Shown here piece by piece: positions 5,790 through 14,079 of a stretch of 21,626 nucleotides of DNA; the first letter of the stretch is position 1; every line of letters starts with the position of its first letter. The stretch is taken from positions 1 through 21,626 of the IMG/VR virus record IMGVR_UViG_3300025889_018046. One strand, given 5' to 3'. A model generated the notes under the pieces. That model saw only the letters and a program-made list of their open reading frames with translations, did not search any database and was not told the origin of the DNA. This DNA comes from a virus. The translations under genes were made by a program, and so were the position numbers.

Positions 5790-5805
5790 CACAGATAACT
5801 CTGTG
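5790..5805 (+). promoter_or_regulatory. 16-bp operator-like palindrome
   Basis: CACAGA-TAAC-TCTGTG is a perfect 6+6 palindrome with a 4-base centre. It ends 8 bases before the -35 box at 5814. An outer pair, ACCCTT at 5775-5780 and AAGGGT at 5809-5814, encloses it, and its right arm touches the -35 box. Both geometries fit a dimeric repressor or activator site controlling the downstream operon. The protein that binds it is not known; the MarR-like protein at 4790-5107 is one candidate. Confidence 0.45.
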
Positions 5806-5813
5806 AACAAGGG

Positions 5814-5842
5814 TTGACAAGGGGAGCGAGATCCTTTATCTT
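5814..5842 (+). promoter_or_regulatory. sigma70-type promoter for the 5902-11794 operon
   Basis: A perfect -35 box TTGACA (5814-5819) is followed after exactly 17 bases by TATCTT (5837-5842), which has the key T, A and final T of a -10 box. Transcription would start near 5849, leaving a leader of about 50 bases before the ATG at 5902. This is the best promoter seen in the window. It would be read by host vegetative RNA polymerase, suggesting early expression. The adjacent palindrome suggests control. Confidence 0.6.
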
Positions 5843-5901
5843 GCTCGAAGCGGCGGCACAGAGCCTAAAACGCGGTGCAGACTACCTCACATCACACCGA
5901 C

Positions 5902-6327
5902 ATGACTAAGCACACCATCGCAAAACTGGTAGAGCAGGGTCGCCACGCGGCTGCGCTCTACGACGAGTGCGACACCGCACTCACCCAGCTCAACGATTCT
6001 TTCGGCATCCCCTACGAGGCATCTCGATCCAATTTGACTAACGATCTAATCCAAGCTGATGTCTCGGGACTGGATCTGAGTGTGTTTCAAGGCAAAGACT
6101 CCCTCTTTAAATACCCAGACCTCCATACCCACATCGTTGTCCGCATCAACCGGATTGCTACAGGGAACACCAAGCTCGATCGGCTCGATCAAAAGATCGT
6201 CGACATGGAAGAGAAACTCAAGCTTCTGAAGCTCCAACGCAAACACCTGACCGAGGAGCTCAAATCGATCGGTGCAATCGATCTCATCACCGACAAGATC
6301 ACGACCGTGTTCAACCGCCTGAAGTAA
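5902..6327 (+). CDS. unknown coiled-coil protein, 141 aa
   Basis: The ATG at 5902 is used; an in-frame GTG at 5875 would add nine residues and cannot be excluded. Neither has a clear Shine-Dalgarno. The protein has a helical N-terminal half (IAKLVEQGRHAAALYDECDT) and a C-terminal coiled coil with heptad spacing of Leu/Ile (LDRLDQKIVDMEEKLKLLKL). The end, LITDKITTVFNRLK, is amphipathic. It is the first gene of the operon driven from 5814 and lies 5 bases before the DUF3150-like gene. It may be an adaptor or subunit of the AAA+/VWA machine; that is inference from order. The family is unknown. Confidence 0.65.
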   Translation: MTKHTIAKLVEQGRHAAALYDECDTALTQLNDSFGIPYEASRSNLTNDLIQADVSGLDLSVFQGKDSLFKYPDLHTHIVVRINRIATGNTKLDRLDQKIVDMEEKLKLLKLQRKHLTEELKSIGAIDLITDKITTVFNRLK

Positions 6328-6332
6328 GGACC

Positions 6333-7541
6333 ATGAGTGACAACGTATTCATCCTCAAAGTTGAGATCAGTGCTAGTGTGCGCCAAAGCACACAGATTAA
6401 GTTCGACGATCTCAGGCTCCCTGAAGCTGCTGTCGACGCTTTAAAGAAGCAGCAATCCGTCTCTGTACGACCGACTATCTCAGGGAAGCTTCGTGAGTTC
6501 CTAGATCGTCTTCGTATGCAGCAGCGGCACCTATACGACGACTGCACTATCCATCAAGGGGACACTCACTTTCTCCACGAGGATTATTTCCAAGACGCGA
6601 TGCGGCTCATCGAAGAGATTCGGCGCGACGCAGCTCGTTACAACGAACAGCTTCAGGAGTTATGGCACGAAGAGTACGCTCGTTGGGCAACCATGGTCGA
6701 TGGATTCCTCGAGCCACTCTTCACCGAAGATGCGGAAGCTCTTCGTCTAGCCAAAGAGGCTTACCTTTCGCTTTTCCCAACCAAGCAAGAGTTCCAGAAC
6801 CCAATCAAAGTCTTTGTTCTTGGACCAAATCCGGTATCCCTCGAGACGGCTTCCTCAGCTGACGACCACCCTTTAAGCGCAGAAATTCGCGAGGCGTCGA
6901 TACTCAATACGACTGAGGTTCTCAAAGCCGCTCGGGATGGAGCAGCGGATCGTGCTTGCCTTAAAGCAGCCGAGCTTCTTGATGACCTTGATGTCCGAAT
7001 CCCCAGCAAAGTAGGAGCCAGACAAACGGGTGGTAACAAGAGGCGGGGATCTTGGGAGATCGCAACCCAAGAGCTTGAGCTCATCGCCACGCACTGTCCA
7101 GGTTTTGAAAACCTCTCCAAACTCTCAAATCAATTGATGCAGATCGGGGTGGAGATGCAAACCGGAGACTCGAAGACGAGAACGAGCGCTCAACAGAAGT
7201 TCAACCAACTCAAAGTTGAGATTCGTAAGGAGCTCGAAAGCATCGTTTCTAAAAGAGACGCTACCGACGGGCTCGAAACCCTGAAGCGGTCCTTAGCCTT
7301 GTCCGGCAGGTACCGAGACCTCCTCGGTCAGATCCAAGCAGCAGAATCTCAGGAGCAACTGGATGCACTCTATGAAGGCATACAAACCGAAAAGGATGTG
7401 TACGAGCAGCGTGCTCGGCACCTGCAGCAGCTGTTCGAACAACGAACAGAACTTATCCGAGCATCAAACATTAACCTCGACGATGTTCTCGCTGAAGTTC
7501 AGCAACTAAACCCCTCAACAACAAACGATTGCGACTTCTAG
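6333..7541 (+). CDS. DUF3150-like protein, 402 aa
   Basis: The ATG is at 6333. The N terminus is a beta-rich segment (FILKVEISASVRQSTQIKFD) followed by DLRLPEAAVDAL. A helical region follows with THFLHEDYFQDAM and YNEQLQELWHEEYARW. This order (short strand, DL.L, then GxxFL-type motif and a helical W/Y-rich stretch) resembles DUF3150 proteins, a phage/plasmid family often found beside MoxR-type AAA+ ATPases. The middle (about 175-300) is variable and the C-terminal third is coiled coil (residues about 290-390). The function of DUF3150 is unknown; I infer a structural or substrate-adaptor role for the ATPase encoded 2 bases downstream. Family assignment is moderate because the motifs are loose. 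Confidence 0.65.
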   Translation: MSDNVFILKVEISASVRQSTQIKFDDLRLPEAAVDALKKQQSVSVRPTISGKLREFLDRLRMQQRHLYDDCTIHQGDTHFLHEDYFQDAMRLIEEIRRDAARYNEQLQELWHEEYARWATMVDGFLEPLFTEDAEALRLAKEAYLSLFPTKQEFQNPIKVFVLGPNPVSLETASSADDHPLSAEIREASILNTTEVLKAARDGAADRACLKAAELLDDLDVRIPSKVGARQTGGNKRRGSWEIATQELELIATHCPGFENLSKLSNQLMQIGVEMQTGDSKTRTSAQQKFNQLKVEIRKELESIVSKRDATDGLETLKRSLALSGRYRDLLGQIQAAESQEQLDALYEGIQTEKDVYEQRARHLQQLFEQRTELIRASNINLDDVLAEVQQLNPSTTNDCDF

Positions 7542-7543
7542 AA

Positions 7544-8728
7544 ATGAACGACGCACTTTTCACTAAGCTTCAGAACTTTCGTTCCTCACTCAACACCAAG
7601 TTTCTCGAGCGAGAGGATGTTATTGACGGAGTGCTTGCTTCAGTAATAACCAAACAAAACTGTTTCCTCTTTGGCTTGCCTGGTACAGGTAAGTCTGAAC
7701 TGGTTCGGGAGATTAGTAACGGGTTCAAAGGCTCCGAGTTCTTTGGGTACTTGCTGTCCCCGACCACAGATCCTTCAGAGTTGTTTGGCCCCGTGGCGGT
7801 CTCGAAGCTGCTTAAAGATGAGTACGTCAGAGACGTAAAAGGGTATTTACCGAGTGCCAACATCGCTTTTCTAGATGAGCTCTTCAGGGGAAGCAGCGCA
7901 GTGCTGAATAGCCTTTTGACGATCCTCAACGAGAGGACCTTCAACAACGGTCGCGAAGTTATCCAGACACCTATTCAATCAGTTGTTGCCGCAACAAACA
8001 GCTTCCCCACGGAAGAATCGCTGCAAGCTTTCTGCGACAGATTCTTATTTCGACCTACGGTTGAACCACTTAAAAAGCCAACCTCAAGACGACTATTGGA
8101 CTTCTGGGCTCTTGGGATAGAAGAACGTCCCTGTGTTGTATCCAAGCTCAGCTATGCAGATCTGACCAAACTTCAGGAAGAAGCAACGAACATCGAAGCC
8201 TCTGAGGAATTCCTAGATCGGTTCAGCCAGGTTTTCGATCTGCTCTCATCAAGAGGGATCACCATCTCCGACAGACGTCGGGTTCAGATTCTTCGCTTTA
8301 TGAAAGCTTGGGCTTTGGTCCAGGGCGACGACATGATCTATGCTGAACATCTACACCGCTCACTGATTCACATTGTATACCAGACGACCGAAGACATTCC
8401 TGTGATCAAAGAAGTCCTCGATCAAGCAGTTCCTACTGCGGAAAAGATGATCGCTAGCCTGAAACGGGCGCACAATGGGATCCTCACTGAGTATCACGCG
8501 ATCCACGGGGCGAACTCGAAGAGTGTTTCAGACCTCAATGGGGTCGTCGGAAAACTCCGTAAGCAACACGCAGATCTACAGATTCTGGAAGAGAAGCTGG
8601 ACAGCCTTCTTGAAGCTAAGGACTGCCGAATCACTATTAGCGCTCGCCGCGACGGAGTGAAACTCTCGCAGATGGTCGAACAGAGCAAGCAAATGATCGC
8701 TCAATCCATCTCTGATATCACACTATGA
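7544..8728 (+). CDS. RavA/MoxR-type AAA+ ATPase, 394 aa
   Basis: The ATG at 7544 is 2 bases after the previous stop; an in-frame TTG at 7529 is less likely. AAA+ motifs are complete: Walker A GLPGTGKS (44-51), Walker B IAFLDE (107-112), sensor 1 ATN (150-152) and arginine-finger candidates in FCDRFLFR (163-170). The segments GYLPSANIAFLDELFRG and NSLLTILNERTFNNG closely follow E. coli RavA (GYLPEA.IVFLDEI..., NTLLTAINER.F), as does the DR.L.R after sensor 1. The C-terminal half is a helical lid with a long coiled-coil region (about 310-385). MoxR ATPases act as chaperone-like motors with a VWA partner; here that partner is encoded next, with an ATGA overlap. Cyanophage genes of this kind are sometimes labelled cobS, but the RavA match is better. 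Confidence 0.87.
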   Translation: MNDALFTKLQNFRSSLNTKFLEREDVIDGVLASVITKQNCFLFGLPGTGKSELVREISNGFKGSEFFGYLLSPTTDPSELFGPVAVSKLLKDEYVRDVKGYLPSANIAFLDELFRGSSAVLNSLLTILNERTFNNGREVIQTPIQSVVAATNSFPTEESLQAFCDRFLFRPTVEPLKKPTSRRLLDFWALGIEERPCVVSKLSYADLTKLQEEATNIEASEEFLDRFSQVFDLLSSRGITISDRRRVQILRFMKAWALVQGDDMIYAEHLHRSLIHIVYQTTEDIPVIKEVLDQAVPTAEKMIASLKRAHNGILTEYHAIHGANSKSVSDLNGVVGKLRKQHADLQILEEKLDSLLEAKDCRITISARRDGVKLSQMVEQSKQMIAQSISDITL

Positions 8729-10269
8729 ATTTCAAGAAAGAACGTGAGTATTTGAGACTTACGGAAAACGAGCCCTTGATCCTTGCGGTAACAGCTCTTA
8801 GTGACTTCCTTTGGGAAGATTTCATTCGTGACACGCACCCAACTGTCAGTTATCTGATCGATCAGTACAACATCAGGCAACTCTCCCGTTTCGGAAAAGA
8901 GTTGTTCGACTTCTTGTACAACGGAGGAGCCGTGACACCTCTCATCTCGATGGATGAAGCTGAGAGCTACTTCCGAGCCAAGCAGAACGGACAAAATCCG
9001 GAGTTCCCTGCCGGTTACAAACCAGAATCTGCCTTCTGGGTCGCAATCTTTGCGGAGATCTGCAACGCTCCTGCATGGCCACGGCTTATGACCGTTTCTT
9101 GCGGAAATCAGTTCAACGCAGGTAACAACGCAGTCAACATCCTGAATGAGTTGAGCGAAGTTCTAGAGACTCAGATCGAGCAACACCAACTCCCTATCGA
9201 CCTGATCGCTGAAGGGGGCAAGAGGCTGGAGGAGCTCCGCCAAGCTTTCCTCGAAGCGAAGGCATCTGGTGATGACAGGAGCGCTGCAAAAATCAGAGAA
9301 GCAGGGAAAGAGCTAGGTAAAGCCATCGAAGAGGCTGTCGAGAAAAGCCGTCAGATGGTGCAGCCTGAAATCTCACGGGCAATCGACACTGTCGAGAAGA
9401 CTTCTAATGAAACACAAAACGCCATCAACAGTCTTGCAGGAAGCCAACAAGGAAACGGTAAACACAGTGATGATCTGCACGAAAAGCGCGAGCTCGCGAA
9501 GAAACTCCAACGCAACCCAAGCTTAAAGAAACTAATTAACAAACTTGGTGCGTTGAGACGAGCCTGGAACGACCGCAAGAGAGCTAAGCGTGCACAGAGC
9601 AACTACAGCGACATTGTCGGTGCGAAGTTCTCAGACGAGGTGACAAAAGCCTTCCCTGTCGAGCTCGCTCTGGCTGCCACAGAGGAGGGTCGGGCTCTTT
9701 TCGCTCTCAAATATGCCCAGAAAACAGTTCTCACCAAGGATTACGAGGCGAAGATAAAAGACATCGACAGAGGCCCAGTGGTTATGTATATCGATGTGAG
9801 TGGCTCTATGTGCGGAGAGGCAGAACTTTGGAGCAAAGCTCTCGCTTATGTGGTCTCAGAGGAATGCGTCCAACAAAAGCGTGAGCTACGCATTCACCTG
9901 TTCGACACCAAAGTTCAGAAAAGTATATTCCTCGACCCTGCTCGGGGAAATAACGCTGACCTTCTTAAATTTGTTTTGAGTTGGACTACACATGGGGGCA
10001 CGTCGTTTAGTTCAGTAATAGACCACGCGCTGAACTCTGCTATTGATCCCAGGGCTGACGTTTTAATGATTACAGATGGTCAGGCTGAGGTAAGCGACCC
10101 GTTTATCAGGCGCCTCAACGCACTAAAGGACGAGTTGGATCTCCAGTGGACTTCGTTCTGCATTGGCGTCCAGGCTCGAGTTCTCAGTCAGTTCAGTGAC
10201 GATGTGCAACTTGTAGACATCCAAGACAACCCAGAGTCAGTAACCTTGTTTCAAAATGCGCTGAGGTAG
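8725..10269 (+). CDS. ViaA-like VWA domain protein, 514 aa
   Basis: The ATG at 8725 overlaps the ATPase stop (ATGA), so the two are translationally coupled. The long N-terminal part is helical (residues 1-340), with a charged coiled-coil section (about 165-265) and a basic patch (RRAWNDRKRAKRAQ). The C-terminal VWA domain (about 350-510) has an intact MIDAS: D357, S359, S361 in IDVSGSM, T426 in HGGTSF, and D451 in MITDGQAE. This two-part layout, helical N terminus and C-terminal VWA beside a RavA-like ATPase, is that of E. coli ViaA, which stimulates RavA. The VWA domain should bind Mg2+ and a partner protein. The cellular target in this phage is unknown. Confidence 0.85.
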   Translation: MNFKKEREYLRLTENEPLILAVTALSDFLWEDFIRDTHPTVSYLIDQYNIRQLSRFGKELFDFLYNGGAVTPLISMDEAESYFRAKQNGQNPEFPAGYKPESAFWVAIFAEICNAPAWPRLMTVSCGNQFNAGNNAVNILNELSEVLETQIEQHQLPIDLIAEGGKRLEELRQAFLEAKASGDDRSAAKIREAGKELGKAIEEAVEKSRQMVQPEISRAIDTVEKTSNETQNAINSLAGSQQGNGKHSDDLHEKRELAKKLQRNPSLKKLINKLGALRRAWNDRKRAKRAQSNYSDIVGAKFSDEVTKAFPVELALAATEEGRALFALKYAQKTVLTKDYEAKIKDIDRGPVVMYIDVSGSMCGEAELWSKALAYVVSEECVQQKRELRIHLFDTKVQKSIFLDPARGNNADLLKFVLSWTTHGGTSFSSVIDHALNSAIDPRADVLMITDGQAEVSDPFIRRLNALKDELDLQWTSFCIGVQARVLSQFSDDVQLVDIQDNPESVTLFQNALR

Positions 10270-10272
10270 ACC

Positions 10273-10479
10273 ATGAGTTTCTTTAACAAAAAAGACTTGG
10301 AGGAAGTAGATGATATTATAGCTTACTATAACCTACCAAGAAAAGCCGCAAACAACTTCTCAAAGATTGGTGACTTCTGGGCCGACGACCTAGGCAATTG
10401 GTGGATCTGCAATAAGATCGTGGCAGGCGAACCTATTTATACGAGGTTGACTCCCAATGAGCCGGATAAACCTTGCTAG
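10273..10479 (+). CDS. small unknown protein, 68 aa
   Basis: The ATG at 10273 follows the VWA stop by 3 bases, with GAGGT just upstream as a ribosome site. The product is acidic at the N terminus (KKDLEEVDDIIAYYN) and rich in aromatic residues (DFWADDLGNWWICNK). No domain is recognised. It overlaps the next gene by 23 bases. Its place directly behind the AAA+/VWA pair makes it a possible accessory to that system. Confidence 0.5.
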   Translation: MSFFNKKDLEEVDDIIAYYNLPRKAANNFSKIGDFWADDLGNWWICNKIVAGEPIYTRLTPNEPDKPC

Positions 10480-10939
10480 ATCAATCCGGAACTTAGAGAC
10501 AAAGTACGGCGGAAATACGACTCGATTTGAGCTTGAAGAGTGGCTCCGCGATCAACTATTAGATACTTATCTGGAAGTAAATAATCAAGACAAGACTGAT
10601 AACAGCTTTAAGTTTGAGGACACGTTCATCGTCTTCTTGCCTAAACAGCAGTTAATAAACCTAACGAGACTAGATGACGAAGGCAAAGTTCTAGAGTGCT
10701 CTATATCGTTTAAGAGTTTTATGCTCGAAAACTACGGAATAAGTTCCATGCAGGATGCGAGGACAAGCATCGAGCTTACGACCTTCGATTTCGAGTTAAT
10801 TGCAATGCAGATCACCGACTCCATCTCAGAGTGGGGTCAGTATGCCTTGATACTGACTCGACTCGGCGAGTGGCAAAAAGCAAACGGAAAGCGACAGGAA
10901 TCTAAAGATAAACGAAAAAACCAAGACATGTCTCAGTAG
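10457..10939 (+). CDS. unknown protein, 160 aa
   Basis: The ATG at 10457 lies inside the end of the previous gene. The protein is mixed alpha/beta with a strand-rich centre (DTFIVFLPKQQLINLTRLDD, then VLECSISFKSF) and a helical C terminus (ISEWGQYALILTRLGEWQKA) ending in a very basic, Lys/Gln-rich tail. There is no signal peptide. The family is unknown. It is probably co-transcribed with the RavA/ViaA-like genes, as there is no terminator between them. Confidence 0.55.
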   Translation: MSRINLARSIRNLETKYGGNTTRFELEEWLRDQLLDTYLEVNNQDKTDNSFKFEDTFIVFLPKQQLINLTRLDDEGKVLECSISFKSFMLENYGISSMQDARTSIELTTFDFELIAMQITDSISEWGQYALILTRLGEWQKANGKRQESKDKRKNQDMSQ

Positions 10940-10975
10940 CGCCATTACTTTCGACAAGTCATTCAAAAACTCTCG

Positions 10976-11794
10976 ATGCAGTTCGAGTTCGCCTTCACAC
11001 TTGGCAAAACAAAGCTCAATCAAAGCGAAGCCAAGGCCCTCCTCTCGGCCACAGAAAGTCCCGCCAAGATTACGATCGATATCCTGAACCATATCGATCC
11101 CAACCTTGTCGACTCGAAGAAGCTCTTCTCCTTGAGCGTGGAGAAGAAGAATCCCGAGCTCGCAACTCTCGCCGCACGGTTTGCAATCGAGGGCATTGAG
11201 CTCAGCAAGAAACGACGCGCTAGCGCCGAGATTAAGCGTATTAGCGACATCAAGCCGTCGCGAGCCATCGAACGAGCCTCAGACGCTATCGCTGAGCTTA
11301 ATGAGATGAATGGTATGAAGAGTCTTGGAGCGGCAATGCTCCTCGCTTCCCTCGCCAAAGGCCAAGAGCGAACCCTTCGTCAGATCGCTGTGTCCACGGT
11401 GAATGATCTCGCATTTAAAGGAGAGGTAAGCGCTGACTCCGCTTGTTTCCGAGGCTTTATGAAGGATGGCGACGACAACTACAAGCCCATCGATAAGCGC
11501 CCCGGTATCGACCGCAGCGAGTGTTTCCATACTTCTCCTGTGTACACGGCTCTTCGCGAAGGTCTGTCGCTACTCATGAGCTGGGGAATGATTAAAACAA
11601 CCAAAACGACTGATTTTGGATCAAAGAGCGGTAGCGAAGAAGGTAACCTCAAGCTCCTCCGTCGGACTGTCTACAACGTTGAGCTGACCGAACTCGGAAT
11701 CAAAGCCTCCGAGCAGTGGGCTGACATCAACAAGTTCATCAGTCACCGCTGGTCGCAGCGCGTGCGGAACCGTTACGCTTATGCTGCTGCTTAA
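10976..11794 (+). CDS. unknown helical protein, 272 aa
   Basis: The ATG is at 10976, after a 36-base gap. Residues 1-110 are helical with a basic patch (ELSKKRRASAEIKRIS). The middle contains AAMLLASLAKGQERTLRQIA and the later part resembles a winged-helix segment (YTALREGLSLLMSWGMIKTT, then a strand pair KLLRRTVYNVELTELGIKA). The C-terminal pattern 'helix, turn, L.R..Y.V.LTE.G' is common in DNA-binding wHTH domains, so DNA binding is possible. I do not recognise the family. It is the last gene before a strong terminator and closes the operon that starts at 5814. Confidence 0.6.
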   Translation: MQFEFAFTLGKTKLNQSEAKALLSATESPAKITIDILNHIDPNLVDSKKLFSLSVEKKNPELATLAARFAIEGIELSKKRRASAEIKRISDIKPSRAIERASDAIAELNEMNGMKSLGAAMLLASLAKGQERTLRQIAVSTVNDLAFKGEVSADSACFRGFMKDGDDNYKPIDKRPGIDRSECFHTSPVYTALREGLSLLMSWGMIKTTKTTDFGSKSGSEEGNLKLLRRTVYNVELTELGIKASEQWADINKFISHRWSQRVRNRYAYAAA

Positions 11795-11812
11795 CGGCGC
11801 AGAGAAACCCAC

Positions 11813-11838
11813 GGGGCGCCCTCAGCGGCGCCTTTTTT
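11813..11838 (+). terminator. rho-independent terminator after the 10976 gene
   Basis: GGCGCC at 11815-11820 pairs with GGCGCC at 11827-11832 across a 6-base loop and is followed directly by six T residues (11833-11838). It lies 19 bases after the stop at 11794 and ends 3 bases before the polymerase ATG. It separates the RavA/ViaA-like operon from the replication genes. Confidence 0.85.
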
Positions 11839-11841
11839 ATT

Positions 11842-13737
11842 ATGAAAGTCAAGTACATCACAACACAAGACGCGCTGAGTGAGGCCCTTGCTGAGCTCAA
11901 AGAAATCAAAAAGCTTTGCGTCGACACAGAAACGACAGGACTTGACGCTCGCATTGCGGACCTGCGGCTTCTCCAGCTTTGCTCCACAGAAGAGAAGGAT
12001 GAGGATCGGACTGTCTATGTGATCGACTGCTTCAAGGTGAAACCCACTAAGGAGTTAAAGGAACTAATCGAGAGTCGCGAAATGCTCGTAGCTCACAACA
12101 TGAATTTTGACTTCCAGTTCCTTTTAAAAATCGGCATCGACTACAAAGGAAAGATATTCGACACCTTTATCGCCGAGAGGTGCCTTCGAGCTGGTTTTAA
12201 AGAGAAGCGGATCAGTCCACAGGCAAAGAAACCTTACTTTGCGGATGTCTCCTGTTCACTGAAAGCAGTAGTCGAGAGGCGGTTGGAGCTCGAAGTGGAT
12301 AAGGAACAACAGGTGTCTGACTGGTCGAAGATGGATCTGGACGAGGATCAGATTACTTACGCAGCTAAAGACGTCGATCTGCTCCCAAGGATCGCAGCGG
12401 ACCAACTTAAGGAGTTGGCAGAGGAGGCTCTTCTCGACATATACTCCCTCGAATCCAAGTGCATCCGCCCTGTGGCATCGATGTGTCACAGAGGATTTAA
12501 CGTTGATGTTAATAAGCTAGTTACGTTAAAAGAATCTATTTCCGAGGAACTCCAGAAAAAGACTATAGAATTCTGTACCGAGCTCGACGACGCTCTTCCA
12601 CCTGACCTGAAGCTACCCAGGAACATCGATGGACAGCTGGCAATCGGTAAGAAACAGCGAAAGGAATTCAACCCTGGCTCTGGTGTCCAGTGCGTCAAGC
12701 TTTTCCAAGCCCTCGATATTGAGTTACCTCTTGATGGAAGAACAGGCAAACCGACGCTTAATCAAGTCGCCCTGTCCGAATTCGACAGCGACGATCGAAT
12801 CCTTAATCTCTACCGACAACGGGTCAAGATCGAAACAAGGCTCGAACATGCCGAGAAACTACTTGCAAATATTAATCCTGTGTCTCTTAGGATTCACAGT
12901 CAATATAATCAGTACGGCGCCAACAGCGGACGCTTCACTTCATCCGGTGCCAAGAAGCAGACAGCTAAACAGGTAAAAACACAATTTGCTGTAAACGCTC
13001 AGCAGATACCGCGCAACAACGAATTCCGAGAGTGTTTCGTTTCGAGCGAGGGTTACAACCTAATCATTTGCGACTTCTCTCAGATTGAATTGAGGCTTGG
13101 TGCGGAACTGATTGGCATCCCTCAGATGATCGAAGCTTTCCAGAAAGGACGGGATCTACACACAGTTACGGCGAGCCTTATCTACAAGGTCCCTCTAGAA
13201 GAAGTTAAGAAGAATCAGCGGCAGGAAGGTAAAACTCTGAATTTTGCGCTTCTGTACGGGATGGGCTACAGGAAATACAAAACGTACGCGGCTCAGTCCG
13301 GGAAGGTGATTTCGATAGGGGAGGCAAAAGTTGCCCACGCTGCCTTTCACAACGCCTACCCTCGTTTACGTCAATGGCACCGAGAAAGAGCAGCTTTAGT
13401 AGAAGACGGTTGGTGCTATGTGAGGACTCCACTAGGAAGAAGACGTCTTCTGTCTTACGACGATGCGACAATGACGGCATGCGCAAACACCCTGATCCAA
13501 GGAGCAGGTGCGGACATCCTTAAGCTATCGCTCGCAAACTTAAACGAACATCTAAACGAAGAGGCGCACCTCGTGGCGTGTGTTCACGATGAAATCGTCC
13601 TCGAAGTGCTTGAGAGTAAAACGGATTACTACAAAGAAGTACTTGAGAGGTGCATGCGCGAAGCCGCTGAGACTATCCTCAAGATCGTCCCTTCAAAAGC
13701 TGACGCGGGGACTGGCAAAACCTGGGCTGAAAAATGA
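11842..13737 (+). CDS. family A DNA polymerase with 3'-5' exonuclease, 631 aa
   Basis: The ATG at 11842 follows the terminator. The exonuclease domain is complete: Exo I DTETTGLD (D28, E30), Exo II HNMNFD (D90) and Exo III YAAKD (Y173, D177). The polymerase domain has motif A DFSQIELRLG (D411), motif B R460, K464, F468 and Y472 in the RQEGKTLNFALLYG stretch, and motif C VHDEIVLEV (H582, D583, E584). There is no 5' nuclease domain. It replicates phage DNA with the primase-helicase and SSB-like protein encoded downstream. The residue equivalent to E. coli Phe762 is Phe (F468), the ancestral state. At 631 aa it is slightly smaller than T7 gp5 (704). The stop overlaps the next ATG (ATGA). Confidence 0.95.
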   Translation: MKVKYITTQDALSEALAELKEIKKLCVDTETTGLDARIADLRLLQLCSTEEKDEDRTVYVIDCFKVKPTKELKELIESREMLVAHNMNFDFQFLLKIGIDYKGKIFDTFIAERCLRAGFKEKRISPQAKKPYFADVSCSLKAVVERRLELEVDKEQQVSDWSKMDLDEDQITYAAKDVDLLPRIAADQLKELAEEALLDIYSLESKCIRPVASMCHRGFNVDVNKLVTLKESISEELQKKTIEFCTELDDALPPDLKLPRNIDGQLAIGKKQRKEFNPGSGVQCVKLFQALDIELPLDGRTGKPTLNQVALSEFDSDDRILNLYRQRVKIETRLEHAEKLLANINPVSLRIHSQYNQYGANSGRFTSSGAKKQTAKQVKTQFAVNAQQIPRNNEFRECFVSSEGYNLIICDFSQIELRLGAELIGIPQMIEAFQKGRDLHTVTASLIYKVPLEEVKKNQRQEGKTLNFALLYGMGYRKYKTYAAQSGKVISIGEAKVAHAAFHNAYPRLRQWHRERAALVEDGWCYVRTPLGRRRLLSYDDATMTACANTLIQGAGADILKLSLANLNEHLNEEAHLVACVHDEIVLEVLESKTDYYKEVLERCMREAAETILKIVPSKADAGTGKTWAEK

Positions 13738-14039
13738 CGACGCCAACAACGCGCAAGAGGAAAAAACCCGAACCGAAAATTAAATTCAAAGTGGGAGACC
13801 GCGTTAAAGAAATCAACAAGTTTCAACACTCCTTGGTAAACCCTATGAGGGGTAAGGAATACAAACAAAAGTTCGCAGCAATAGCAGCGAGCGAAAGAGA
13901 AGGCGAAGTGATTGAGATCCTTCTGATCAAAAACTCTGTTGGCAGTAGAAGGGTCTACGTTGACGTCTTGTGGGATGGATTCAAGACCCCCACGAGGCAC
14001 GAGCAAACTCGGTTATTTCTACTCGACCCAGGAAACTAA
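13734..14039 (+). CDS. small basic SH3/KOW-like barrel protein, 101 aa
   Basis: The ATG at 13734 overlaps the polymerase stop (ATGA). A basic N-terminal tail (TTRKRKKPEPKIKF) precedes FKVGDRVKEIN, and the C-terminal part (EGEVIEILL, RRVYVDVLWDG, QTRLFLL) reads as beta strands. The pattern VGDRV...G.V......Y.DV.WDG..... is that of small SH3- or KOW-like barrels. Coupled translation suggests a polymerase accessory or nucleic-acid-binding role; this is inference. Confidence 0.6.
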   Translation: MTTPTTRKRKKPEPKIKFKVGDRVKEINKFQHSLVNPMRGKEYKQKFAAIAASEREGEVIEILLIKNSVGSRRVYVDVLWDGFKTPTRHEQTRLFLLDPGN

Positions 14040-14079
14040 AGAAAATAAGGTAGACTCAACCCGTTTAAAAACGCAGATT

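Noticed and set aside
5771-5790. TAATAC string resembling the start of a T7-type phage promoter
   Set aside because: Only the first six bases match; the rest of the T7 promoter consensus is absent and no single-subunit RNA polymerase gene is seen.
6761-7120. 119-aa reverse-strand frame
   Set aside because: Shadow of the DUF3150-like gene with Ser/Arg-rich composition and no support from spacing.
7544-8728. Naming the AAA+ gene cobS (cobalamin auxiliary gene), as often done in cyanophages
   Set aside because: Walker B and following motifs and the adjacent ViaA-like VWA gene fit RavA better, and no cobalamin gene is nearby.
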